A DNA stretch of 35,973 nucleotides, taken from the NCBI GenBank assembly GCA_001970855.1, contig LSSN01002621.1, forward strand, positions 1-35,973. Direction: 5' to 3'. Positions 1-7,613 of the stretch are shown here, in pieces (position 1 is the stretch's first letter; each line of letters starts with the position of its first letter). The stretch comes from Smittium culicis (taxonomy: Eukaryota; Kickxellomycota; Harpellomycetes; Harpellales; Legeriomycetaceae). The notes under the pieces are model-generated. The model saw nothing but the letters and a program-made list of their open reading frames with translations. It searched no databases and was not told the origin of the DNA. The position numbers were made by a program, and so were the translations under genes.

Positions 1-1091
1 ATTTTCTATCAAATTTAATGTATAGTAGAATTTATTTCATTATTCTCAAAACTTTATATAGAAAAAATTAGATTAACAATGTTCAATAAAGTAGAAAAGT
101 GATACTTTTAAATGTAAAGAATTGGAATATGTATGGGGGTATCTTCATGAAGAGAATGCTTTTTCGCGTAAAGAGTTACAGTGTATGAAATTTCAAAAAT
201 AATTATCATCCTATAAAGAAAAGCCAGAATTATTTTTATTTAATAATTCTTTTAAAATGAAATAAGTATATAATAAAAAAAGCCTTTCCAATTCCGCCAA
301 TAATATAACCAATTTATGAGTATTCAGGCCAATAGTTTAAAGGTGAAACAAAAAGCTTTCTTCACTCATTATCTAACAATTGTATTTTTAATTTTTTAAT
401 TTATACACTTTAGCCCTTATGAAATTAAAATAAAATCAAACTAATATAATATTTGAATATAGAAAAAAATGATTAGGAAATAAACGTTAATGTAGAGCTA
501 ATACGTTTTATATTAAGTTCAACCAACCCTTAAAAGACTATAAATATAAAAGTTATTCTAATGATTGTACTGAATTCTATGATAGCTTATACGCGCACGT
601 TGTATAAAGAGCAACAATTCGCAGCTTATATAAAAAATATAATTTTGCTATGGATTGTTAGCTTATACCACTAGAATATATTTTGGGAATCATACAATAG
701 AACCTACATAATTGAAATAAAAATTAAAGGCGATTTCTTTTTTTACTATCCTAAAATTGAATTAGCTAAATTAAATGACAATATAAATTGATATTTTAGA
801 TTGTTAATTATTAAACATATTTCATTTTAATGGTTTAGTTTTAAGGATAAATGATTCATACACTACTAAATGGAAAATTTTGATGAAATAATAAATAAAT
901 CGGTTAAAAAATAAGTATTTAAACTGACACATTTCATCAAGCTAATAATAAATATCAAAACCAAAAAAAGAGTTCCAAAGAAGCTTTAAAAAATTTCTGA
1001 GAAACTTGACCTTAATAATTTATACTTTTGCGTAAATATTCCTAACTTATTCGCAACGACCCTATACGTTTATCCCAACAATTAAAAAAAA
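1..1091. other. AT-rich intergenic region upstream of the His-rich gene
   Basis: No coding segment is visible on either strand. Positions about 143-370 hold copy A of the dispersed repeat described separately. The last 70 bases before the ATG at 1092 are a plausible promoter and leader: a TATA-like stretch (TTTATACTTT, about 1019-1028), then a more mixed sequence, then an A-run touching the start codon. I see nothing else that I can name. Confidence 0.5.
143..370 (+). repeat. Dispersed CCAAT-hairpin repeat, copy A
   Basis: This copy shares ordered blocks with copies B (14381-14652) and C (14692-14932). The blocks are a 'GTAAAGAGTTNNAGTNTATNAAA' motif near 169-191, then 'GCCTTT...CGCCAATAA' at 282-303, then 'TTCAGGCCAATA' at 323-334, then a CTTTCTTC-like end near 355-363. 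No ORF lies inside. It could be a MITE, a solo-LTR relic or a duplicated promoter; no clear target-site duplication was found. Confidence 0.5.
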
Positions 1092-1784
1092 ATGAAGACA
1101 TCTATTTCAGGTTTACTTTTGGCAGGTTCATTATTTTTCTCTGCATTTGCAACTCCTACCGGTACCAAATCAGGATACAGTGTAAACGCTAGCTCTGCTG
1201 TACCTTATTCAGGAACTAAGGCAGCAACCACCGGCTACAGCGTCAAAACACCAACCAAATACAATGCTGTTAGTGACAAATCTCAAGATACAAACAGCGA
1301 AAATGCTGTAGGAGATAGCAGCGATAAAAGCGCAGAAAAAGAACGCAAGCACAGAAAAGGAGGATTAAGGAGACACGGCCACAGACACGGTCATAGACAT
1401 GGTCACATACACAGACACGGCCATGGGCACAGACATGGACACGGCCACAGACACAGACATGGACACGGCCACAGACACAGACATGGCCACAGACATGGAC
1501 ACGTACACGGCTACAGACATGGACACGGCCACAGACACGGCCACGGCCACAGACACGGTCATGGACACAGACACGGCCACGGCCACAGACACGGCCACGG
1601 CCACAGACACGGCCACGGACACAGACACAGACACGGAGACAGACACGGCCACGGACACAGACACAGACACGGAGACAGTAAAGGCGACTGGAAGAAGGGC
1701 GATTCAATGGAAAAAGATAGCGAAAAAGTTGAAATTAAAAGCAACAAGGGCCAATCAAGTGACGGTAGTTCATACAATCATTAG
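1092..1784 (+). CDS. Secreted protein with a 100-residue alternating-histidine domain
   Basis: The 230-residue product begins with a clear signal peptide (about residues 1-20: basic start, hydrophobic LLLAGSLFFSAFA core). A 70-residue Ser/Thr/Lys-rich linker follows, with GYSV occurring twice (28-31 and 48-51). Residues 95-194 form a near-perfect alternation in which every odd residue from 95 to 193 is His except Tyr141 and Asp183 (48 His), the spacers being Gly or Arg. A charged Lys/Asp/Ser tail ends the protein. The coding DNA is a CA/GG-rich degenerate 6/12-bp repeat, far richer in GC than its surroundings. The gene is intronless, and the ATG follows an A-run typical of a leader. No family is recognised with certainty. 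By analogy with other His-rich proteins, binding of Zn, Cu or Ni, or pH-dependent adhesion, is plausible but inferred. Confidence 0.75.
   Translation: MKTSISGLLLAGSLFFSAFATPTGTKSGYSVNASSAVPYSGTKAATTGYSVKTPTKYNAVSDKSQDTNSENAVGDSSDKSAEKERKHRKGGLRRHGHRHGHRHGHIHRHGHGHRHGHGHRHRHGHGHRHRHGHRHGHVHGYRHGHGHRHGHGHRHGHGHRHGHGHRHGHGHRHGHGHRHRHGDRHGHGHRHRHGDSKGDWKKGDSMEKDSEKVEIKSNKGQSSDGSSYNH
1371..1679 (+). repeat. CA-rich hexamer repeat coding the His domain, with a 36-bp duplication at its end
   Basis: The tract is built from variants of CACGGCCACAGA and CATGGACACGGC, with C/T wobble changes that preserve His. Its last part is an exact tandem duplication: 1608-1643 and 1644-1679 are identical over 35 of 36 bases, differing only at the final base, and encode the same 12-residue unit ending in Asp-Arg or Asp-Ser. 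This indicates recent expansion by slippage or unequal exchange. Confidence 0.85.
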
Positions 1785-2266
1785 ATACGAAAATCGAATT
1801 GAGTAGGTCTATCGAAGTATATCTCAGTATCACGAGTAAATTGCTTCTTTCAAAATCATACATTCTCTTAATACGCCCACCTAACTATTCGCCCTTTCTA
1901 TTTCTACGCTCGCGTATAGTCTTTCTCGATGGCTTATATCTTTTGATAAAAAATGAGCTTATAGGCTTAATTTTAATTATATTTTATCTTTAATCAACCT
2001 GTTTGATATAATTTGATTATATTTAAAAATTTAATAAAACTAAGTATAATTTTAACAAGTATCAACCTAATGTGATATTTAATAAATTGGACCCTAAGAA
2101 ATGTTCAAATTATGAATTATGCTCAAAGATTAAAACTTAAATACATGAGATTATGTCTATATCATTATTAGAGTAAATTTCAATATAGCTGCGAAAATAG
2201 ACTTAGTTTCTTTTTTAGAGTAAAAGCAAGTGTAATTATGAGTGGAATTAATCTCTGCATTGTTAA
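1785..2266. other. Intergenic region downstream of the His-rich gene
   Basis: About 170 bases after the stop are less AT-rich than the surroundings and contain a 64-codon open frame (1799-1993) of Leu/Ile/Ser-rich composition with no recognisable domain. I treat this as 3' UTR rather than a gene. The rest is plain AT-rich spacer up to the TTAA at 2263. Confidence 0.4.
2033..2038 (+). terminator. Candidate polyadenylation signal for the His-rich gene
   Basis: AATAAA lies about 250 bases after the stop at 1784. In DNA this AT-rich the hexamer is common, so this is only a candidate. Confidence 0.25.
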
Positions 2267-2454
2267 CCCTTTCTCGTCCACCGCTCTAAAATAAGTTGAA
2301 TTAAATGATTCGTTTATGGTTTAAAATCTGATCAGTAATTTGGTGTTTTTTTTTCAATATACCAATAATTTAAAAGAGTTATAAATAAAGAACAACTCTC
2401 GATTTATATTGGCTTATTTGGTAGATCAAAAACGGTCTACCGCCTGCAAAAGGG
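2267..2454. mobile_element. 188-bp TTAA-flanked MITE (piggyBac-like), copy 1
   Basis: The element starts CCCTTTCTCG immediately after TTAA (2263-2266) and ends GCAAAAGGG immediately before TTAA (2455-2458). This gives a short terminal inverted repeat (CCCTTT/AAAGGG) and an intact four-base TTAA duplication, the target-site signature of the piggyBac superfamily. It is non-coding. A second copy at 15700-15887 has exactly the same length and matching blocks at both ends and in the middle. Its right subterminal block contains a GC-rich 15-mer (2433-2447) found again at 20837-20851. The superfamily assignment rests on termini and target site only. Confidence 0.6.
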
Positions 2455-2846
2455 TTAATTTAGCAATGGTGTAATAATCAGCCATTGGCTCATTCTTTAT
2501 TGGTCGATAAATGCCAATAGGTGTTATGATTAAGGGTAAAACATTACAATAATCAGGAGCTAGCTAATCACTGTGCGCGTCGCATTGATAATTGGAGGGT
2601 AGGAAGTTAGTGGAATTGAGTTGGTGTTAAAAGTAGTAAAAGAATTCAATGAGTTTAAATTCAAATTTATTTATAAACAAACAATCCATACTATTGATTA
2701 GCTTCCAAAAGTGCATAATTTTATGAATAAAGTGTAAACAAACGCAATTGAATGAAATCATTCTCTTATATACAAATTGATAAACAAAAACTCGAAAAAA
2801 TATAAGCAAAGCAATTCAATTGAGTATTAATTGAGTCAATGCTGAA
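2455..2846 (+). promoter_or_regulatory. Upstream region of ASH2 with a cluster of four CCAAT-box cores
   Basis: CCAAT/ATTGG cores occur at 2484-2488, 2499-2503, 2514-2518 and 2591-2595, that is 250-365 bases before the ASH2 ATG at 2847. This is a usual place for binding sites of the fungal HAP/NF-Y complex. A GC-richer patch (TGTGCGCGTCGC, near 2572-2583) lies among them. No transcription start can be fixed from sequence alone. Confidence 0.45.
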
Positions 2847-2850
2847 ATGA
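2839..2850 (+). other. Three-codon upstream ORF whose stop overlaps the ASH2 start codon
   Basis: ATG CTG AAA TGA runs 2839-2850. Its TGA (2848-2850) overlaps the ASH2 ATG (2847-2849) as ATGA. If transcripts start upstream of 2839, scanning ribosomes would meet this ATG first, and ASH2 would need leaky scanning or re-initiation. Such an arrangement usually lowers translation of the main frame. Confidence 0.4.
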
Positions 2851-5800
2851 AATCATCTTCAGAAACAAGCGATATCGGAACTTTACCCGAAAACAAAGCA
2901 AACCAAAATGTATGATTTTTAACCCTTTATTTTTAACGTTCATATTAACCTTTTATTGTGATTCTTTAATTTATTATATCGCTATTTATCAATCAACAAA
3001 ATTTTCATACTTTAAAATCTTTTCACTCAATAGAGCAAGTATGACAAACCATCGTCTTTGGATAAATGCGGATATTGCAAAAATAGTTTTAAAGGGTACT
3101 TTATCATAATCTATTTCCTTAATTATAGCCTATATTACTGAAATATATTTGACTTGAATTTCGTTAATTTTTTAGCTCTTTGAAAACAGTACCTTGCTCT
3201 AAATGTACTTTACGTTTTCACATATGTAAGACCTCGGGTTTAATATATTTGTCTTTCTAAATTAATCTCACTTTTCTTATTTATTGTTCCTTTTTTTAAT
3301 AAATTTTGTACTTTTTATTAATAGCCTGTATTAAAAGCATTAGCGCAATCAAAGACAATATTCTTTTAGGCGACGATTTATTTTATTTCAACTGTAACGA
3401 TTGCTCCGAAACCAACGAAATTTTCATGCGATATCATTTATCTTGGGTTGATGTTGTCCATATAGCTCTTTTTAATTTGACACATATGTCTCACGAAAAA
3501 CTAAAAATTTTCTCCCAAACAAATATAACCAAAGATAAAAGCTCTCTTTTGTTTTCTTCTGCTGAATCGGGCCCCCAAAAATACGAAGATGGAAGAACGT
3601 ATTTTCATTATAAAGCAGATGTTTCACGCTTTATTGACAGTCATTGGAACTATTTTTGGACTAAAGCAAGAGGCGAAACTTGGATTAATAGCGCCTCTTC
3701 TGCCCTAAGCACAAATAGTTCTGGAAATAATTTGGACGAAGGGCGATTTGAATCTGGTAAGGCTAAATACAACAAAAATGGTATGTGGGCGTTGGTAGAT
3801 AGCACTCGCATCCCTTCTTCATATGACATTTCATCTAGCCAGCATAAAACTAGAACTGCTATGTATAATATATCTCCTCAAGGCTCTTTAATTCCTATTA
3901 GTGATTCCAAGATCTTTTCCGCTTCAAACCTTAATTTATTAAACTACAACAGCAGCACAAACATTTTATCGTCACTATCAAACTCTAAAAAGAGGCGTAA
4001 AAGCGAAAATTCAAAGTCACAGATAAAGAAAAGTAAACTTAAATCATCTCGCGTTACAAGAACTTCTACAAGAGCCACTAGCTCAGAAAAAAACTCTGGT
4101 GCGCCAAAATCTAAATCTTCAGTAAACATAAACAATTATAATCAGGTGGTTACCGGGAATAAAAAGTATGTTTTCGAAGAATTTAACGATTATATCAACC
4201 CAGAAACTGAGGAGTGGTCTATTAAAATGTGGCCAGACCTTGATAATCCTTTGTCTGCAGTTATGATGCAGTCAGATTTAACACATTCTGCACCACAAAT
4301 GAAATTTAGTGGTATTAACAATGAGATTGTTTTCAATGATTCTGGGTATAGAGTATCAAAAGCATCTCATGGCGTTGTTTCAGGAACATATTACTACGAA
4401 GTGGAAGTTTTGAAGCCAAGTAAAACAAATGGTAACCTGCGTATAGGTTTTGCGCAAATATCGGCAGATTTGCAAGCGCCTTGTGGATATGACCACTTTT
4501 CATATTCAATGAGGCTTAACCCAGCTACTCGTTTTCATGCTTCTGTTGGAAATATGTATGGCGAACCTTTAGAGATTGGAGATGTTTTAGGGTGCTTAAT
4601 CCATTTGCCAAAGCTAGAGAAAGAAATGTCTAGTGATCTAAATGCAAGGCGCTGGGATTATAAGAGCGTATATAAGCCTTTTGATTACAAGCAGCCTAAA
4701 CATATCAAACCTCCGACACTTGAGACAAAGGATGGAGAAGTTATTGTTCCAAATATTAAGCTTGAAGAGCTGAATTTACCTCCTCTTCCTATTGTAAAGG
4801 ACTCTGAAATTGTATTTTATAAGAATGGAAAGAGCATGGGCACAGCATTTAGGGGGTTATTCCTAGGTAAGTATTACCCTGCAATATCATCGTATATGGG
4901 AGGAAAAGCAAAAGTAAATTTTGGAGGTACAACATCGCCATTTAAATTTGAACCACCTTGCAAATATAATGATCAACCAATATGCGCATTTGCAGAGTTA
5001 TCGAAAGATTTTGATAAAACAAAAGATAAATCAATGGATAACAACAAAGACAATTTTATAGACTCAGAGAACATTCTAAAATTACCAAAAGATATAATAA
5101 AAGATAAAGGAGAGGAATATAATTCTGGCGATAATGAGAAAATTGATTCAGAATATAAGAATATCGAGTCAAATTCATTGCCACAAATCCACGAAACCAA
5201 AGGCACTAACATAGAAGCTGAGAAAGAGAATACTATTACAACTTCAGTAGACTTATTGGATACGAATAAAACATACCATGAAATCAAGATGGATGATGTG
5301 AATGAATCAAAAGGTTTAGCAGCCAATGAAGGGGAGATGGATTTTGTGAATGTGTCAAAAGGTTTAGCGGTCAATGAAGGTGAGATGGATGTTGTGAATG
5401 AGTTAAAAGATTTGATTTGTTCAAAAAATAATAGGGAGCTTATTAAAGATGAGAAAAAAGCGTTTAGCGAAACATCAGAAATCAAGTCAAGCGAAACTAA
5501 TAATGAGGTGCCTAACTTAGGAGCAGCGGAGATTAAGCTTAGCGAATGTAACAAGATAGTTTCTAGCGTAGAAGCTACGGAGATTAAGGATATTGAAACT
5601 GTAGACTTGTCGTTTACCGAAATATCTAAAGTTAGATCGAAAGAATTAAAGGAAGATTTTCTTATAGTAGAAACCGAGGCTCAGTCCAATGAAATTGTAG
5701 ACGAGACACCTTATGTGGAAGCAGAAAAGAATGTACCTAAAGAGCAAATGTCAGAGATAGATAGAGCAGAAGTTAGTAATTTTGAGGAGATTGTTAGAGC

Positions 5801-6218
5801 TGAAGCAGGCGAATCTAAGTCTAATGAAAGTAAACATGAACTTGGTATGGTAGAGTCAGGAGAAGTAGGATCAACTAAAGTATTTGGGGAAGCGAAAGTA
5901 GGCGAGATTTTTAGTAAGGAAGAGAAGGAAATTAGCGAACCTATAATTGAAGATAAAGGATGCATTAATGATAATAAGGAAGTCATGAAAGAATTTACAA
6001 GTGCAAGTAGTTTGGAGGGGCAAGAGCTATTGGTAGAGGAAATTGAGAAAGAGAGAGAGGTAGGGGGTTTAAATGATACGATGTTAGTTTGTGAAGTGAA
6101 TAAGGAACGCGAAGGAGTGGCTAGTGATATATTGGAGAAAGAGGAAGTTTGTAAAGAAGGAGATGGGGAGAAGTTGGTGAAAAGAGTGATAGAGTGGGGA
6201 GGAGTGAAGTTTTCGTAG
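2847..6218 (+). CDS. ASH2: ASH2/Bre2-type subunit of the COMPASS (Set1/MLL) H3K4 methyltransferase complex
   Basis: I model four exons: 2847-2909, 3034-3095, 3176-3225 and 3325-6218, joined by GT-AG introns of 124, 80 and 99 nt, giving 1022 residues. An in-frame TGA at 2832 supports the start. The splices assemble a full PHD-type set: C33-x2-C36, C49-x2-C52, H57-x2-C60, C82-x2-C85. A winged-helix segment follows (about 92-190; FNLTH and IDSHW blocks resemble ASH2L). Next come a Ser/Lys-rich linker with a nuclear signal (KKRRK, 280-284) and a SPRY domain (about 363-592: APQMKFSG, KASHGVVSG, PCGYDHFSY, VFYKNGKSMG, YYPAISSY). A charged loop of about 60 residues interrupts SPRY. The last 400 residues are an acidic tail that other ASH2 proteins (about 500-650 residues) lack. 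I see no obvious Dpy30/Sdc1-binding helix after SPRY. In the nucleus it should help activate the Set1 methyltransferase. Confidence 0.9.
5292..5414 (+). repeat. 48-bp in-frame tandem repeat in the ASH2 acidic tail
   Basis: Units 5292-5339 and 5340-5387 each code for 16 residues of the form D-x-V-N-x-S-K-G-L-A-x-N-E-G-E-M. A decayed third unit (DVVNELKDL) follows from 5388. Around it the tail carries looser repeats of EIK-S-SE type. The pattern suggests that the tail grew by local duplication. Confidence 0.75.
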
Positions 6219-6295
6219 AGTGTTAAGGGCGGGATATGTGATAATTTATAATAGTATATTTTGAATGGGGGATGTTTTATAGTTTTTATATTATC

Positions 6296-6301
6296 AATAA
6301 A
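6296..6301 (+). terminator. Candidate polyadenylation signal for ASH2
   Basis: AATAAA lies 78 bases after the ASH2 stop and is followed by two further overlapping AATAAATAATA copies. The spacing fits a 3' end before the convergent small gene that ends at 6459. Confidence 0.45.
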
Positions 6302-6458
6302 TAAATAATAAAAAATATATAGAAGAGGTATTTTAGAGCAACTGAAAAGGTAGTAAATTTTGGTAAATAATATTATTTAGATGAAGCAATTTTATAAAGA
6401 AAATGATTAATATACAAAAAAAGATGTGGAGAAAAGGGTAAAGAAAAAAAAAAGAGAG

Positions 6459-6755
6459 TTAAAAGAAGAGATTTTTAGATTTTTTGTAGGGGATGTTAGA
6501 ATCGAGGTTTAAAGAGATTGAATTTTGATTTTGGATGCCAGAGTCGAAAGATTTTCTTTTCAAGTTATTGAATTGGTTTTGGGAGGAGTTGGAAAAGCCG
6601 ATTAAAGACGAGTTTTCCAATGAGGAGAAGGAAGAGTTTGATGAAACGGAAGAGGAAACAGGTTGTTGATCAAGCTCGTTGAGGTTATGATTAGAGGGCG
6701 TAGAGTGAACGTAGCAGAAGTGAGAGATCATGCTAGGATAAAATCCGCGGTCCAT
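6459..6755 (-). CDS. Small Ser/Asn-rich protein with basic patches, function unknown
   Basis: This is a 98-residue frame from ATG at 6755 to TAA at 6459, facing ASH2 tail to tail. I do not recognise a family. Ser makes up roughly a fifth of the protein (SSSVSSNSSFSSLENSS) and Asn/Gln are frequent. Two basic patches (LKRKSFDSG and PYKKSK) look like nuclear signals. A chance frame in this genome would be dominated by Lys, Ile, Phe and Asn, so the composition argues for a real gene. Upstream on the minus strand there is an in-frame TAA 51 bases before the ATG and a CT-rich leader (complement of 6804-6834) like that before the AGTRAP gene. No intron is needed. It could be a short regulatory nuclear protein; that is a guess. 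Confidence 0.5.
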   Translation of the reverse strand: MDRGFYPSMISHFCYVHSTPSNHNLNELDQQPVSSSVSSNSSFSSLENSSLIGFSNSSQNQFNNLKRKSFDSGIQNQNSISLNLDSNIPYKKSKNLFF

Positions 6756-7236
6756 TATAGATATTATGCGATTAGAAGAAAAGGAGTAAGAACCTTGAAA
6801 TTTAAGAGAGAGAGAGGGAGGTTGGAGGGGGGGTGATGGCTCAAAGATGAAAAAAAGTCAAAGATGATTTGAGAAAATATTCGAAGGGATATTAATGGAA
6901 AAAAGAGAGAGTGAAATGAATATTGGTTAGGGAGAAGAGGGGAATTTATAGGAAAATAAAGATTGACAGGGAATACAGCATTATTTTAGACACGATTTGT
7001 GATTTAGTAAATTGCACTTTTATTAATTTTTTAGTTTTTTAATTTTTTATTTGCGTTTTTATTACTCACGAATTATTTATTTTTTATGTTTTTTGTAGGG
7101 TTTTATTTGCAGAAAATAAAACAATCAAAAAATTTTTTTTTCGTATTTTATTAAATTATTTTGCCTAATGAATTAATTAATATCTGGTAATTTATGCGAA
7201 TTTGGTATATCTTTAACGTTATGTAATGCTGGGTTA
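6756..7236 (-). promoter_or_regulatory. Pyrimidine-rich leader and promoter of the small Ser/Asn-rich gene
   Basis: On the minus strand 6776-6945 is strongly pyrimidine-rich, including a (CT)n tract and CCCCCCCTCC (complement of 6804-6834). It continues into an AT-rich spacer with T/A runs to about 7230. No coding sequence is seen. The leader type resembles the CT-rich stretch just before the start of the AGTRAP-like gene. Confidence 0.4.
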
Positions 7237-7379
7237 ATTATTGGCTAGGAGAGTGACACAAATGCGTGTGATACTATTGGTCTGTGCAAAGAGGAGTTTC
7301 TTGCAAGTACAACCAATTTAACACCATTCTATTGGACAGAGAATTCGCGTCAAGGTAATCGTTATTAATGACTCTGAAA
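7237..7379 (+). pseudogene. GC-richer coding-like island (possible exon or decayed repeat ORF)
   Basis: From about 7249 a plus frame reads open for some 39 codons (…CDTIGLCKEEFLAST…FYWTENSRQ). It is preceded by a possible 3' splice site (GGCTAG) and ends at a possible 5' splice site (CAAG/GTAATC, about 7357). The composition is protein-like and richer in GC than the surroundings. I could not join it in frame to the next island (7456-7613) at any nearby AG, so it may be a relic or part of a gene with unseen exons. No family is recognised. Confidence 0.3.
7240..7335. promoter_or_regulatory. Cluster of four CCAAT-box cores
   Basis: ATTGG at 7240-7244, 7276-7280 and 7331-7335 and CCAAT at 7313-7317 lie within 96 bases, about 490-580 bases upstream of the small minus-strand gene. 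The density is like the cluster before ASH2. However, the same bases read as a possible coding island, so the motifs may be incidental. Confidence 0.3.
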
Positions 7380-7399
7380 ATTATACCTATTTTGAGCTT

Positions 7400-7483
7400 C
7401 CTAGTTTGTAAATTTAATTGATGGATTCCTAGGTTGTAAATTTAATTGATGGATTAATAGATTGGACATTCAATTGACGGATT
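7400..7483 (+). repeat. Three tandem 28-bp repeats
   Basis: Units are 7400-7427, 7428-7455 and 7456-7483. The first two differ by one base (CCTAG[T/G]TTGTAAATTTAATTGATGGATT); the third is more diverged but keeps the CAATTGACGGATT end. A partial fourth start (CCTGTTTTGG) follows. The repeat runs into the open island beginning at about 7456. Confidence 0.8.
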
Positions 7484-7613
7484 CCTGTTTTGGATTTGGA
7501 TGCGTGATCAGTCTGTAAGAATTGGTGCAAATCTTATCTCTGAATCACTGATTAGCAAATCGGCAGAATTCCGAGCAAAGATCCAGGAACCCGAGTCAGC
7601 TTGCCCGGTGTGA
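7456..7613 (+). pseudogene. Second coding-like island ending in a stop
   Basis: A plus frame is open for about 52 codons and ends in TGA at 7611-7613 (…RDQSVRIGANLISESL…KIQEPESACPV). GC content is well above the surroundings and codon use is protein-like. It could be the last exon of a gene with the 7237-7379 island or a scrap of a retroelement ORF. The phases did not match at nearby splice sites, so I list it as a fragment. Confidence 0.3.

Noticed and set aside
1799..1993. 64-codon frame after the His-rich gene
   Set aside because: Leu/Ile-rich, no domain, directly in the expected 3' UTR; no supporting signal.
2627..2809. 60-codon minus-strand frame upstream of ASH2
   Set aside because: Phe/Ile/Lys-rich composition expected by chance in AT-rich DNA.
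2912..3109. 65-codon plus-strand frame between ASH2 exons 1 and 2
   Set aside because: It runs through intron 1 and crosses exon 2 in the wrong frame; the correct frame gives the C-x2-C finger.
3306..3324. Start of the long ASH2 frame at a TTG in front of exon 4
   Set aside because: These bases read as the end of intron 3 (TTAATAG); the zinc-finger residues are supplied by upstream exons in matching phase.
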